Below are positions 52,381 to 61,363 of a stretch of 64,000 nt of DNA, piece by piece. The translations under genes and the position numbers were made by a program. This stretch comes from an uncultured Sphingobacteriales bacterium (GTDB lineage Bacteria; Bacteroidota; Bacteroidia; Chitinophagales; Chitinophagaceae). The DNA is taken from the NCBI GenBank assembly GCA_937991535.1, contig CALKHN010000005.1:33357-97356 (forward strand), in the 5' to 3' direction. Numbering within the stretch: position 1 is the stretch's first letter; every line of letters begins with the position of its first letter. The notes beneath the pieces are model-generated. The model was not told where the DNA came from. It worked only from the letters and a program-made list of their open reading frames with translations, and ran no database searches.

Positions 52381-53763
52381 CTACCACTCCACCGCCACCC
52401 CGCCGTCCTGCAGCTTTCTTATTCCCTCTTCCGTAAACCCCGTTTGCCAGAGATTGATCTTTTGCAGGCCTTCCATTTGCTTAAACACAGCAATACTTTT
52501 ATCGGTAATGGCATTTTGCCCAATGTTTAAAGAAACCAGTTGCGTCAGCGTTTCCAGAGGTGCAACGATTTCATCTGTAAGATTGTTTTTTTGCAATTCC
52601 AGTTTATTAAGGTTTGGAAAACCGGCAATCATTTTCATTTCCTCATTGTTAAGCAAACAATTGCTTACATCGAGGTAATACACCTGTTCTTTTAGGGATA
52701 AAAGTTTTTGCAGGATTTTCTTCTTTTGTTCAGGACTGCTTTTCTGAACCATTACAAAAGAAACATCCAGCAGGTTACTTTGCGCGGTTAAAGAGTGAAC
52801 AACCAGCTTCATTTCCTTTAGCTGCCGAACGATACCGGGATCGGCGGGAGCTACTTCAGGCAAAACAATCTCCTTATTGCTTTCTTCATCAAATCCAAGA
52901 TAAAAAGCGAAAAGAAATTTTGTCTTTTCATCTAATTTGCTTTCAGCGATATTTTTATTAAAATCAGCGCCCGAAGCTACCCACCATTTCATTAATCCTA
53001 ACTCAACAGTAGTTAGTGGCGGCTGGTTATTGGCAGGCATAAATTTAGAATTATCCTGATCCAAAGTTAGGCGGTATATCAGTTCGCTCTTGTCAATGTC
53101 GCCGGGCACAAGGGTATTGCCACTTTTACCACCTTTCACAATGCCTTCGGCTGAATGCAACACAAGGTCGCCTTTTTGTTTGTTCGGATTATGACAGTTC
53201 ACACATTTGGCGTGAAGTATTGGCTGAATGATGTTGGTATATATCCGCACCGAATCGAGCTGCGGGGGAAGTTTTTGCTGCGGTTCACGGGGCGAAGCGG
53301 GAAAAAGAGATTTGAGAAAAGAGGGCATGTGCGTCGTTAAGTACCCGTTTCCATGTGTGAGGGTACCACCGAGGTGACCGCCTGCAATAATTAACAACAC
53401 ACACAAACACAGCAGCCATGTGCTAAGCTTTGTTTTTAGAAAAAGAATGTCCTTTCTTCGATTGGTTCTAATCCACCATGCACAAAAACCGAGGATCGCA
53501 ACAGCAATGCCAATCCATTGATGCCAAAACAATACATCCGCATCGTATCCGCCGCCGGCAGAAAGGAAATACCCCGATACTGCCGCCAGTGCGGAGCCCA
53601 GCGAACCAACCAGCAGGGCAAGTCCCGCGGAAAATTCAAGCGCTTTATTTTTTTTATACGCCGCTATACCATTCAGCAATGCCGCAAACAATAAAACACC
53701 AATGGGAATATGAACGATCAGTGGATGGAAGCTGCCAAAAAACAATGACCAGTCTGTATGCAT
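52381..53763 (-). CDS. DUF2231 membrane protein with Planctomycete-type cytochrome c and LRR-like tail
   Basis: A 460-residue protein. The N-terminal part (about 1-155) has four to five membrane spans of the DUF2231 type (FHPLIVHIPIGVLLFAALLN). A Planctomycete-type cytochrome c domain follows, with heme site C187-V-N-C-H191 and the ligand region SKFMPANNQPPLTTVELGLM. The C-terminal part (about 320-460) has leucine-rich repeat spacing (PNLNKLELQKNNLTDEIVAP). It would sit in the inner membrane with the heme outside and pass electrons for an exported enzyme. It is the last gene of a four-gene operon, 17 bp after the propeller gene. Confidence 0.87.
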   Translation of the reverse strand: MHTDWSLFFGSFHPLIVHIPIGVLLFAALLNGIAAYKKNKALEFSAGLALLVGSLGSALAAVSGYFLSAGGGYDADVLFWHQWIGIAVAILGFCAWWIRTNRRKDILFLKTKLSTWLLCLCVLLIIAGGHLGGTLTHGNGYLTTHMPSFLKSLFPASPREPQQKLPPQLDSVRIYTNIIQPILHAKCVNCHNPNKQKGDLVLHSAEGIVKGGKSGNTLVPGDIDKSELIYRLTLDQDNSKFMPANNQPPLTTVELGLMKWWVASGADFNKNIAESKLDEKTKFLFAFYLGFDEESNKEIVLPEVAPADPGIVRQLKEMKLVVHSLTAQSNLLDVSFVMVQKSSPEQKKKILQKLLSLKEQVYYLDVSNCLLNNEEMKMIAGFPNLNKLELQKNNLTDEIVAPLETLTQLVSLNIGQNAITDKSIAVFKQMEGLQKINLWQTGFTEEGIRKLQDGGVAVEW

Positions 53764-53780
53764 TTCTAAAATAGTATTTG

Positions 53781-54893
53781 CTATATCCGCTCTAATTTAA
53801 CCGGGTAGGTTTTTTCGGCATTCCACTGACATATGTATACATTCTTATCCGCATCCACGCAAACATCATGACCATGATAAAAAATATTGCCGTCTGCAAA
53901 CATAGGCTGCAGCACACCATTTTTATATTCGGGCTGTGTTCCTCCGGGATTGGAAACTACCTTATTGTTTTTATCCAGTATGGTAACAAATCCCGATCTG
54001 CCGCCATCCATCTTTCCGGTGTCTCTGAAATTAGACCAGCATACGCCGGCATAAATATTTTCACCATCCAGCACCGGGCGGCATACGTAGGCTCCGGGCA
54101 ATTTAACCGTTTCAAGATAGCGTCCATCCAACGTAAAAAATTTAAACGCGTTATCATTACGCGAAGTGCAGATCAGTTTGGGCGATGCAGGATCACGCAG
54201 ATCAACAGCTACACCATGTGCATTATTCAGATTGTGTTCCGCATTGCTGTTGTGATGTCCACCGAAATGCCTGATGTACTTTCCGTTGTGATCGTACTGA
54301 ATAATATAATCCGATCCGTATCCGTCTGCAACATAAAAATCACCATTGGGGGCAACCGCTGTTTCCGTAGGTTTAAAGGGTTCATCTTTTTTATATACGC
54401 CAATGGTAGCCGGATGTCCTAATGCAAATACCAGCTTCCCGTCTGCTGTGGTTTTAAAAACACTGCCCGACTGCGATTGCCATTTATTATCCTTTCCGAG
54501 AAAGTACCCGCAATCGGTAATAAAAAGAAAGTCTTCGCCTCCCTCGGCAGATAAGGTAAGTCCGTGTCCGCCGGGATATCGGGTGCCCCAGGTATCAAGC
54601 AGCTTGCCTGATCTGTCGTAAATGATAATGTTGTTCTTTACTTCATCAGTGATCATCACCAGGCGGCCTTTTGAATCATTTACCATTTCATGGCAGTCCA
54701 GCACCGGCGTTTTTGCAGGATCAAGGTTTCCCCATGCTTTGTTTACCCGGTACCTGAAATTTCCATGCCCAACAATAGTATCACCGGCCGGGCTGGCTTT
54801 GCCTATGATATTAAATCCTGCAATAGTTGCGCCGGCAAACAGCGAGGTCTTTTTAATAAATTTTCTCCGGGGATAATTTTTATGGACTGCCAT
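53781..54893 (-). CDS. Tat-exported NHL-type beta-propeller protein
   Basis: A 370-residue secreted protein with a twin-arginine-like signal (YPRRKFIKKTSLFAGATIAGF) and NHL-type blades, for example GDFYVADGYGSDYIIQYDHNG followed by NAHGVAVDLRDP. Such propellers bind ligands or act as lyases or peptidyl-glycine-type enzymes; no catalytic signature was recognised. An in-frame ATG at 54920 would overlap the DUF1501 gene by 8 bp. With the start at 54893 the gap is 19 bp. It is the third gene of the operon. Confidence 0.83.
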   Translation of the reverse strand: MAVHKNYPRRKFIKKTSLFAGATIAGFNIIGKASPAGDTIVGHGNFRYRVNKAWGNLDPAKTPVLDCHEMVNDSKGRLVMITDEVKNNIIIYDRSGKLLDTWGTRYPGGHGLTLSAEGGEDFLFITDCGYFLGKDNKWQSQSGSVFKTTADGKLVFALGHPATIGVYKKDEPFKPTETAVAPNGDFYVADGYGSDYIIQYDHNGKYIRHFGGHHNSNAEHNLNNAHGVAVDLRDPASPKLICTSRNDNAFKFFTLDGRYLETVKLPGAYVCRPVLDGENIYAGVCWSNFRDTGKMDGGRSGFVTILDKNNKVVSNPGGTQPEYKNGVLQPMFADGNIFYHGHDVCVDADKNVYICQWNAEKTYPVKLERI

Positions 54894-54912
54894 ATAGGAA
54901 TAATTAAAAGAT

Positions 54913-56379
54913 TTATGCAATGATCGCTTTTATAATTTTACCTTCCACATCCGTAAGCCTGTATCTTCTTCCTTCTGCTTCAAATGTAAGTTTTTCATGA
55001 TCTACTCCCATTAAATGCAACAATGTAGCCTGGAAATCGTGCACATGTACCGGGTTCTTTACAATGTTATAACCAAAATCGTCGGTTTCACCGTAGGTTA
55101 AACCCGGCTGCACACCGCCTCCCGCCATCCACATGGTAAAGCAGCGGGGATGATGATCACGGCCATAATTGTCTTTGGTGAGTTTTCCCTGCGAATAATT
55201 GGTGCGGCCAAATTCCCCTCCCCAAATCACCAGGGTGTCATCTAATAAGCCTCTTTGTTTTAGGTCTTTCACCAATGCCGCCGATGCCTGGTCTGTGGCC
55301 TCACACTGCCGTGTAAGCGAGGAAGGCAAATTGCCATGATTATCCCATCCCTGGTGATACAACTGAACAAATTTCACATTCTTTTCCAGCAGCCTTCTTG
55401 CCAGCAAACAATTGGCTGCATATGTACCCGGGGTACGCGCGTCGGGGCCATACAGGTCAAACACCCAATCCGGTTCATCACTCATATCCGTTATCTCAGG
55501 TATGGAAGCCTGCATACGGAATGCCATTTCATACTGCGCTACGCGGTTTCCAATTTCAGGATCACCGAAGGCCTCAGACTGGGATTGATTTAATGCTTTC
55601 AAAGCATCCAGCATCTCCCGGCGGTCGGCAGCCTCGTATCCTTTGGGATTATTGAGATAAAGCACAGGATCGGCGCCGGAACGAAACTGCACACCCTGGT
55701 ATTTTGATGGAAGGAACCCGTTGCCCCAAAGCCGGGCATATAATGGCTGATCTTTTGGAGCATTGTTTGAAACCAGCACGATGAACGCGGGCAGGTTATC
55801 ATTATCAGACCCCAGTCCGTAATGCACCCACGATCCTATACTGGGCCGGCCTGCCAACTGGTTACCTGTTTGCATGAAAGTTAAAGCCGGGTCGTGGTTG
55901 ATCTGTTCGGTATACATGGATTTAATGAAGCACAGATCATCTGCCACCGCCCCGGTATAAGGCATGAGTTCGCTTACCCACGCGCCGCTTTGCCCGCGCT
56001 GCGCAAATTGAAAGGAGGAGCCTACCAGCGGTAATGCAGATTGCTGTGCGCTCATGCCCGTAAGGCGCTGCCCTTTTCTAACGGAATCGGGTAGATCCTG
56101 CCCGTGCATTTTTTCAAGCAGGGGCTTATAATCGAATGTTTCAAACTGAGACGGACCGCCACTCTGAAAAAGATACACCACCCTTTTCGTTCTTGCAGGT
56201 ATATCGGGCATGCCGGTTATACCGCCGGCATCCACAATAGCTTTTGCCTTATGCGATAATACATCCTGCCCTGCCAGAAGCGACCCCAGGGCCACGGAGC
56301 CTAATCCCAATGAAGCCTTTAACAGAAAAGACCGCCTGTTGAGATGACTGGCTACAAGCTGTTCAATTTCTTTGTTCAT
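54913..56379 (-). CDS. DUF1501 Tat-exported protein (alkaline phosphatase/sulfatase-like fold)
   Basis: A 488-residue protein with a twin-arginine signal (LNRRSFLLKASLGLGSVALG). The DUF1501 domain spans most of the protein: VVYLFQSGGPSQFETFDYKP, KSMYTEQINHDPALTFMQTG and VIWGGEFGRTNYSQGKLTKD-type regions. The GRDHHPRCFTMWMAGGGV stretch is a conserved metal-site-like motif of the fold. DUF1501 proteins nearly always travel with DUF1549/DUF1553 proteins, as here, 23 bp downstream of one. The substrate is unknown. Confidence 0.9.
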   Translation of the reverse strand: MNKEIEQLVASHLNRRSFLLKASLGLGSVALGSLLAGQDVLSHKAKAIVDAGGITGMPDIPARTKRVVYLFQSGGPSQFETFDYKPLLEKMHGQDLPDSVRKGQRLTGMSAQQSALPLVGSSFQFAQRGQSGAWVSELMPYTGAVADDLCFIKSMYTEQINHDPALTFMQTGNQLAGRPSIGSWVHYGLGSDNDNLPAFIVLVSNNAPKDQPLYARLWGNGFLPSKYQGVQFRSGADPVLYLNNPKGYEAADRREMLDALKALNQSQSEAFGDPEIGNRVAQYEMAFRMQASIPEITDMSDEPDWVFDLYGPDARTPGTYAANCLLARRLLEKNVKFVQLYHQGWDNHGNLPSSLTRQCEATDQASAALVKDLKQRGLLDDTLVIWGGEFGRTNYSQGKLTKDNYGRDHHPRCFTMWMAGGGVQPGLTYGETDDFGYNIVKNPVHVHDFQATLLHLMGVDHEKLTFEAEGRRYRLTDVEGKIIKAIIA

Positions 56380-56402
56380 ATCATTTCGTTTATGGCAAAC
56401 CG

Positions 56403-59400
56403 TTATCTTTTAGTTATAAATGCATCGGAATTCATAATGGTACTCGCTACCACCGTTGTTGCAGCCAATGCCTGTAAATCCTTCTTCAGCATAATTTTAT
56501 GTTCCCCTGCCCTTAACCATCCATTCATTTTGGCAGGTTGTTTCTTAAACTTTTCATATTGGGCTGCATATAAATTTCCGAGAATATCCATTTCTTTTGC
56601 CGAAGGCGTTCGCGTGGTTAATGCCTGGTAACAATACAATATCCTTCCGGCAACCGTATTGTCATTCGTCAACGCATTTTCGGCCAACACTTTTGCAGCT
56701 TCCACAAACTGCGGGTCGTTCAGCAAAACCAGCGCCTGCAATGGCGTGCTTGTTTTTTGGCGCTGCACTGTACAACTGCTCCGCATTGGTGCATCAAAAG
56801 TGCTCATAGATGGCGGAGGGTTGGTGCGTCTCCAAAAGGTATACAAACTTCTGCGGTACAAAGCGGAGCCTGTATCCTGCTGGTATACTTCACTGTTCAC
56901 CGCCCATACCCCCTCCGGCTGATAAGGCTTTACACTGGGTCCGCCAATAGCAGGAGCAAGCAATCCGCTCGCCGTTAAAGCTGCATCGCGCGCCATTTCC
57001 GCCGTTAACCTAAAGGCGGGTCCCCGGGCCAGTAATATATTTTCCGGATCTTTTTTTAGCAGCTCAGGTGAAGTATAGGACGATTGCCGGTACGTAGCAG
57101 ACAATACAATAAGCTTTTGCATTGCCCTTACATCCCAGCCCGATTCCCTGAAACGTACCGCAAGCCAGTCTAACAATGCCGGATGAGAAGGCATACCACC
57201 CTGGTTGCCAAAGTTGTCGGCATTTTTTTGAAGCCCTGTTCCAAAATAGGTTTGCCAGTAACGGTTTACAACCACCCTTGCGGTTAAGGGATTTTGAGGA
57301 TCCATAAGCCATTTCGCCAAACCCAGCCTGTTCTTTGGCAGGTCCTTTCCAAAAGGCAATATGGCTGCCGGCACATCGGGCTGCACTTCCTCCCCATAAT
57401 TATCATATACGCCTCTTTCCAAAATATACGCTTTTCTCTTTTGCTTCATTTCCTCCATCACCATTATTTCGGGTATGTTTTCCGTAACAACATTTCTTTC
57501 TAATCTTGTTCGCTGCAGCCCAGCCGCTTTCTGTTGCCATACCGGCGAAATATTTGAAAAATAATATTGGGACAGATCTTCATCAGCAATATTCCCAGGG
57601 TCGGGATTGCCTGCCTGCCGCTGTACCAGTACATTCACTTCAGCGGGACTAAGGCTGCGGTCATAAACCACCAGTTCATCTACCAGTCCATCTTTAAAAC
57701 CCGTTCCCCTCCAGTCGGCGCCTACCTGCAGCCCTGGTTGCTCCCCGTTGGTGAACATAATATCCTTATACAGGTTGTCCTTTTCCGTTATCATGGCTAA
57801 CTCACTTCCGTCCATAAAGAGTTTTAGCCCTTTCGCTTTGCCTGAGCCGTCATAAGTAACCGTTAGCTGTATCCATTTTTCTTTTGGCAGCGGTGCTTCG
57901 CTCACCTTTAGCATGTTATTGTATGGCCAGGTATGCGCCATTAAAATTTCTGCTTTGTCGTTTTTTATATTTAAAAAATAGCCGCGGAAATTATAGGTGA
58001 TATCGCCACTGCCTTTATGAAAGACCACAGCTTTGCTCAGGTCTTTCGGAATATTAATCCAAACGCCGATGGAAAAAGGCTGAAAGCGGTTGAAGATGCC
58101 CACTTCCCCCAGCTTCAGCACATCATCGCCATTCGATTTGAATGCGTTGCCTTTACGGCCGGGAACCAGCACCGGATCAATCGTTACACCCTTATCTTTA
58201 GGATTTGCTTCGTTTATGAAAACGCCCTTCACAAGCTTATCAAATGTAAAGTGCGCCTGCAATCCTTTTTTAAAATCAAAGGGAATGGTATTGGCAGTGT
58301 GTAATTTCCACTGCTCAAAACCGGCTTTTTCACTTTCAGCAATCGTATTCAGCTCAGCGGTCAGGTTGTTCTCTTTTTTACTGAGATAAGCAATAATGGA
58401 ATCCTGTTTCGCGTCTGTTAACAACAGCGTAGGAACCGGCATGGCATTGTCCCATGATATTTGCCCCGCTTCATCAATATTATTAAAGAAGCTATAGAGA
58501 CTGAAAAATTCTTTTTGAGATACCGGATCGAATTTATGATCGTGGCATCGGGCGCAGCTTATGGTTAATCCCATTAATGCCGTGCCTACAGTACTGGTAC
58601 GGTCAACCACGTATTCACTCCTGAACTCTTCATCAACAATACCGCCTTCCATATTTTGAGCGTGGTTGCGGTTAAATGCGGTAGCGATCTTCTGCTCGCG
58701 GGTAGCATTGGGCAGCAAATCGCCTGCAAGTTGCCAGGTAACAAAGCGGTCAAAGGGCATGTTTTCATTAAAAGACTTTATCGCCCAGTCGCGCCATGGC
58801 CACATCGGCCGGTAGCGGTCAACTGTATAACCGTGCGTATCGGCAAACCGGGAAACATCAAGCCAGTCTACTGCCATTTTTTCGCCATAATGAGGAGACT
58901 GCAACAAATGGTCCACCACTTTTTCATATGCATCGGGTGCCTGATTTGCAATAAAAGCATTTGTTTCCTCTATAGTAGGTGGCAAGCCCGTAAGGTCTAA
59001 TGTTACCCGCCGCAACAAAGTCTCTTTATCTGCCTCAGGCGAAGGTTGTAAGTTGTTTTCTTCAAGCTTCTGCAATACAAAAGCATCTATCTCATTTTTA
59101 ACCCACTGTTTATTTTTCACTTCAGGAACAGCAGCTTTTTGCGGTGCAATAAATGCCCAGTGCGGCTTATATTCGGCGCCCTGTTCAATCCATTTGATCA
59201 GTATTGCTTTTTCATAATCCGTCAACACCCGGTTCGATCCTTTTTTGGGCATCATCATTTCCTCATCGGTTGTTGTGATACGATGATACAATTCACTCTT
59301 CCCCAGTTTACCCGGAACAATAGCATGTTTACCGCTTGTTAATGCCGCTAAAGCTCCTTCCCGTGTAGAAAGATTCAAGCCTGCCTTTTGCCCCTGGTTC

Positions 59401-59603
59401 TTATCTGGGCCATGACATAAAAAACATTTGTCTGAAAGGATCGGTTTAACATGCAGGTTATAATCAATATGCGCCGGCAGTGATTTATCCAACTTCGCTA
59501 TAGAATCAGGCTTATCAACAGCACTCAGGTTGATAAAAAAGAACCCTACAATAACCAGTAAACCAATGAGCAGGACGATTTTCCCGGGGACTTTCTTTTT
59601 CAT
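56403..59603 (-). CDS. Planctomycete-type cytochrome c / DUF1549 / LamG / DUF1553 protein
   Basis: A 1066-residue exported protein with one N-terminal span (about 8-26, IVLLIGLLVIVGFFFINLS). A PSCyt1 cytochrome c domain has heme site C60-F-L-C-H64 and MMPKKGSNRVLTDYEKAILI. DUF1549 lies at about 155-380, with LTISCARCHDHKFDPVSQKE, a second CxxCH. A LamG/concanavalin-like module is inserted at about 455-640 (DDVLKLGEVGIFNRFQPFSI). DUF1553 lies at about 710-990, with PSHPALLDWLAVRFRESGWD and RRSLYTFWRRTNPPPSMSTF. First gene of the operon. The architecture suggests electron transfer coupled to binding a polysaccharide or glycan. Confidence 0.9.
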   Translation of the reverse strand: MKKKVPGKIVLLIGLLVIVGFFFINLSAVDKPDSIAKLDKSLPAHIDYNLHVKPILSDKCFLCHGPDKNQGQKAGLNLSTREGALAALTSGKHAIVPGKLGKSELYHRITTTDEEMMMPKKGSNRVLTDYEKAILIKWIEQGAEYKPHWAFIAPQKAAVPEVKNKQWVKNEIDAFVLQKLEENNLQPSPEADKETLLRRVTLDLTGLPPTIEETNAFIANQAPDAYEKVVDHLLQSPHYGEKMAVDWLDVSRFADTHGYTVDRYRPMWPWRDWAIKSFNENMPFDRFVTWQLAGDLLPNATREQKIATAFNRNHAQNMEGGIVDEEFRSEYVVDRTSTVGTALMGLTISCARCHDHKFDPVSQKEFFSLYSFFNNIDEAGQISWDNAMPVPTLLLTDAKQDSIIAYLSKKENNLTAELNTIAESEKAGFEQWKLHTANTIPFDFKKGLQAHFTFDKLVKGVFINEANPKDKGVTIDPVLVPGRKGNAFKSNGDDVLKLGEVGIFNRFQPFSIGVWINIPKDLSKAVVFHKGSGDITYNFRGYFLNIKNDKAEILMAHTWPYNNMLKVSEAPLPKEKWIQLTVTYDGSGKAKGLKLFMDGSELAMITEKDNLYKDIMFTNGEQPGLQVGADWRGTGFKDGLVDELVVYDRSLSPAEVNVLVQRQAGNPDPGNIADEDLSQYYFSNISPVWQQKAAGLQRTRLERNVVTENIPEIMVMEEMKQKRKAYILERGVYDNYGEEVQPDVPAAILPFGKDLPKNRLGLAKWLMDPQNPLTARVVVNRYWQTYFGTGLQKNADNFGNQGGMPSHPALLDWLAVRFRESGWDVRAMQKLIVLSATYRQSSYTSPELLKKDPENILLARGPAFRLTAEMARDAALTASGLLAPAIGGPSVKPYQPEGVWAVNSEVYQQDTGSALYRRSLYTFWRRTNPPPSMSTFDAPMRSSCTVQRQKTSTPLQALVLLNDPQFVEAAKVLAENALTNDNTVAGRILYCYQALTTRTPSAKEMDILGNLYAAQYEKFKKQPAKMNGWLRAGEHKIMLKKDLQALAATTVVASTIMNSDAFITKR

Positions 59604-59918
59604 ATTTAAACAAGCAAAAACTTCTGCAACAAAATATTATTTTCAGGTATGAAATCACCAAGGATAAAGATAATCAAAAAAAGGGTTTATCAGTTGAAGG
59701 CGACAATCTTTTACGAAACCTGTTTGGCAGGCATTCAATTTTATTTTACATTCATGTTTGCTGTTGTTCAAATAATCGTTTTGAACCACAGCGGCACGGT
59801 GGCATAAAGGAAGAGGGTTTAATCGCTCTGATAATTGAAAAATCGCGGTATAACTCCGTGCATCACGGTGTCCTTGTGTCTCCGTGGTATATCGTAATTA
59901 ACTCATAATATTTTCCAT
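59604..59918. other. 315-bp divergent intergenic region
   Basis: It lies between the DUF1553 operon and the esterase gene. An imperfect inverted repeat is present, ACCACAGCGGCACGGTGGCA (about 59787-59806) against TCCTTGTGTCTCCGTGGTA (about 59871-59889). This wording is widespread in intergenic regions of Bacteroidota. No promoter or operator is recognised with confidence. Confidence 0.5.
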
Positions 59919-61196
59919 ATGAAATCAGTATTCATCTCTGTCGTTCTCGTTGTTTTCAGCTATGGCTTATCCTTCGCACAGGGTCCTCCAACCAATTATG
60001 ACGAATCAGCGATTCCTTCCTATACCCTGCCCGATCCGTTGATTTCCCCCAATGGGAAAGCGGTCACAACAGTTAAGGATTGGGAACGCAAACAAAGACC
60101 ATATATTTTAAAACTGTTTACAGATAACGTATATGGACAAATACCGGCTAAACCCGCAGGCATGCATTTTAAGCTTACAGAAACAGATTCAACAGCTTTA
60201 AATGGAAAAGCAATACGGAAACAAGTCACTATTTATTTTACCGGAGGAGATAATGCCCCTTCGATGGACCTCCTGTTGTATTTGCCCAGAACAAATAAAC
60301 CGGTAGCAGTATTTGCGGGACTGAATTTTGGCGGCAATCATACCATTGACACAGATAAGGCGATTAAACCCGCCAGGCGCCTCAGAAAGAAAGACCAGCA
60401 AATGACCGACAGCGAAGCCATTGAAAATTCAAGAGGTTCTGCTGCTTCACGCTGGCCATTGGAAGAAATAATTGATAAAGGATATGGCGTTGCCACCGCG
60501 CATTATTACGACCTTGAACCCGATGATAAAGAGGGCTGGAAACAAGGCATCCGTACTACCATGAAAGACGCTTTGCATATAGCACCGGATGCATGGAGCG
60601 CTATTGGGGCATGGTCGTGGGGACTAAGCAGGATGCAGGACTATCTTGAATCGGATGGGGCAGTGGATGCCAAAAGAACCATACTGATCGGCCATTCCCG
60701 GCTGGGTAAAACCGCTTTGTGGGCCGGCGCCAACGACCAGCGCTTTTCCATTGTGATCTCCAATAATTCGGGTGAAGGCGGAGCAGCGCTTTCTCGCAGG
60801 ATATTCGGAGAAACCATCCGCAATCTCAATACCAGCTTTCCGCATTGGTTTATTGCGCGGTACAAAAGTTATAACGATCACCCCGAAATGTTACCCGTTG
60901 ATCAGCATATGTTGTTAGCACTTATAGCTCCCCGTCCGCTGTATGTTGCCAGTGCCGAAGACGACAAATGGGCAGACCCCAAAGGTGAGTTTCTCTCGGC
61001 AAAGAATGCGTCTCCTGTTTATGCGCTGTACAAATTAAAAGGACTATCAGTAAATGAAATGCCCGCGGTAAATACTCCTGTAGGAGAAAAAATAAGATAC
61101 CATATCAGAACCGGTAAACACGATGTTACTTTGTACGACTGGCAGCAATACCTTGATTTTGCGGAAGCGAATAAGGTGGTAAGTGGTGAGAGGTAA
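59919..61196 (+). CDS. CE15-like glucuronoyl esterase family alpha/beta hydrolase
   Basis: A 425-residue secreted protein (signal MKSVFISVVLVVFSYGLSFAQ). The triad is visible as S260 in the elbow GHSRLGKTALW, E285 in NNSGEGGAALSRR, and H401 in RTGKHDVTLYDWQQYL. This is the layout of CE15 enzymes, which cleave esters between 4-O-methylglucuronate and lignin alcohols, although the canonical elbow is GCSRxGK and here the cysteine is a histidine. GNHTIDTDKAI replaces an active-site loop. The C-terminal residues ANKVVSGER run into a GTGGTAAGTGGTGAGAGG repeat that supplies the stop. It is divergent from the DUF1553 operon. Confidence 0.85.
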   Translation: MKSVFISVVLVVFSYGLSFAQGPPTNYDESAIPSYTLPDPLISPNGKAVTTVKDWERKQRPYILKLFTDNVYGQIPAKPAGMHFKLTETDSTALNGKAIRKQVTIYFTGGDNAPSMDLLLYLPRTNKPVAVFAGLNFGGNHTIDTDKAIKPARRLRKKDQQMTDSEAIENSRGSAASRWPLEEIIDKGYGVATAHYYDLEPDDKEGWKQGIRTTMKDALHIAPDAWSAIGAWSWGLSRMQDYLESDGAVDAKRTILIGHSRLGKTALWAGANDQRFSIVISNNSGEGGAALSRRIFGETIRNLNTSFPHWFIARYKSYNDHPEMLPVDQHMLLALIAPRPLYVASAEDDKWADPKGEFLSAKNASPVYALYKLKGLSVNEMPAVNTPVGEKIRYHIRTGKHDVTLYDWQQYLDFAEANKVVSGER

Positions 61197-61252
61197 GAGA
61201 AGTAAGAAGGTAAGAGAGGTAAGAGAGGTAAGAGAAATAAAAAGGAGTTATC
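61172..61252. repeat. Purine-rich tandem repeat overlapping the esterase 3' end
   Basis: GGTAAGAGA-type units repeat after the esterase stop, and the last codons of that gene are part of the tract. It is the complementary-strand equivalent of the CT-rich tract at the purK end. Confidence 0.7.
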
Positions 61253-61363
61253 AGCTCATCGTTAGTATGCTTTAGCTGAAGGCTGTCTGCTGACGGCTGA
61301 ATGCCCGTGAGAAGTGAGTAATAAGTAAATATTGATCTTTCTTAAAAAATACAGCAATCACCC

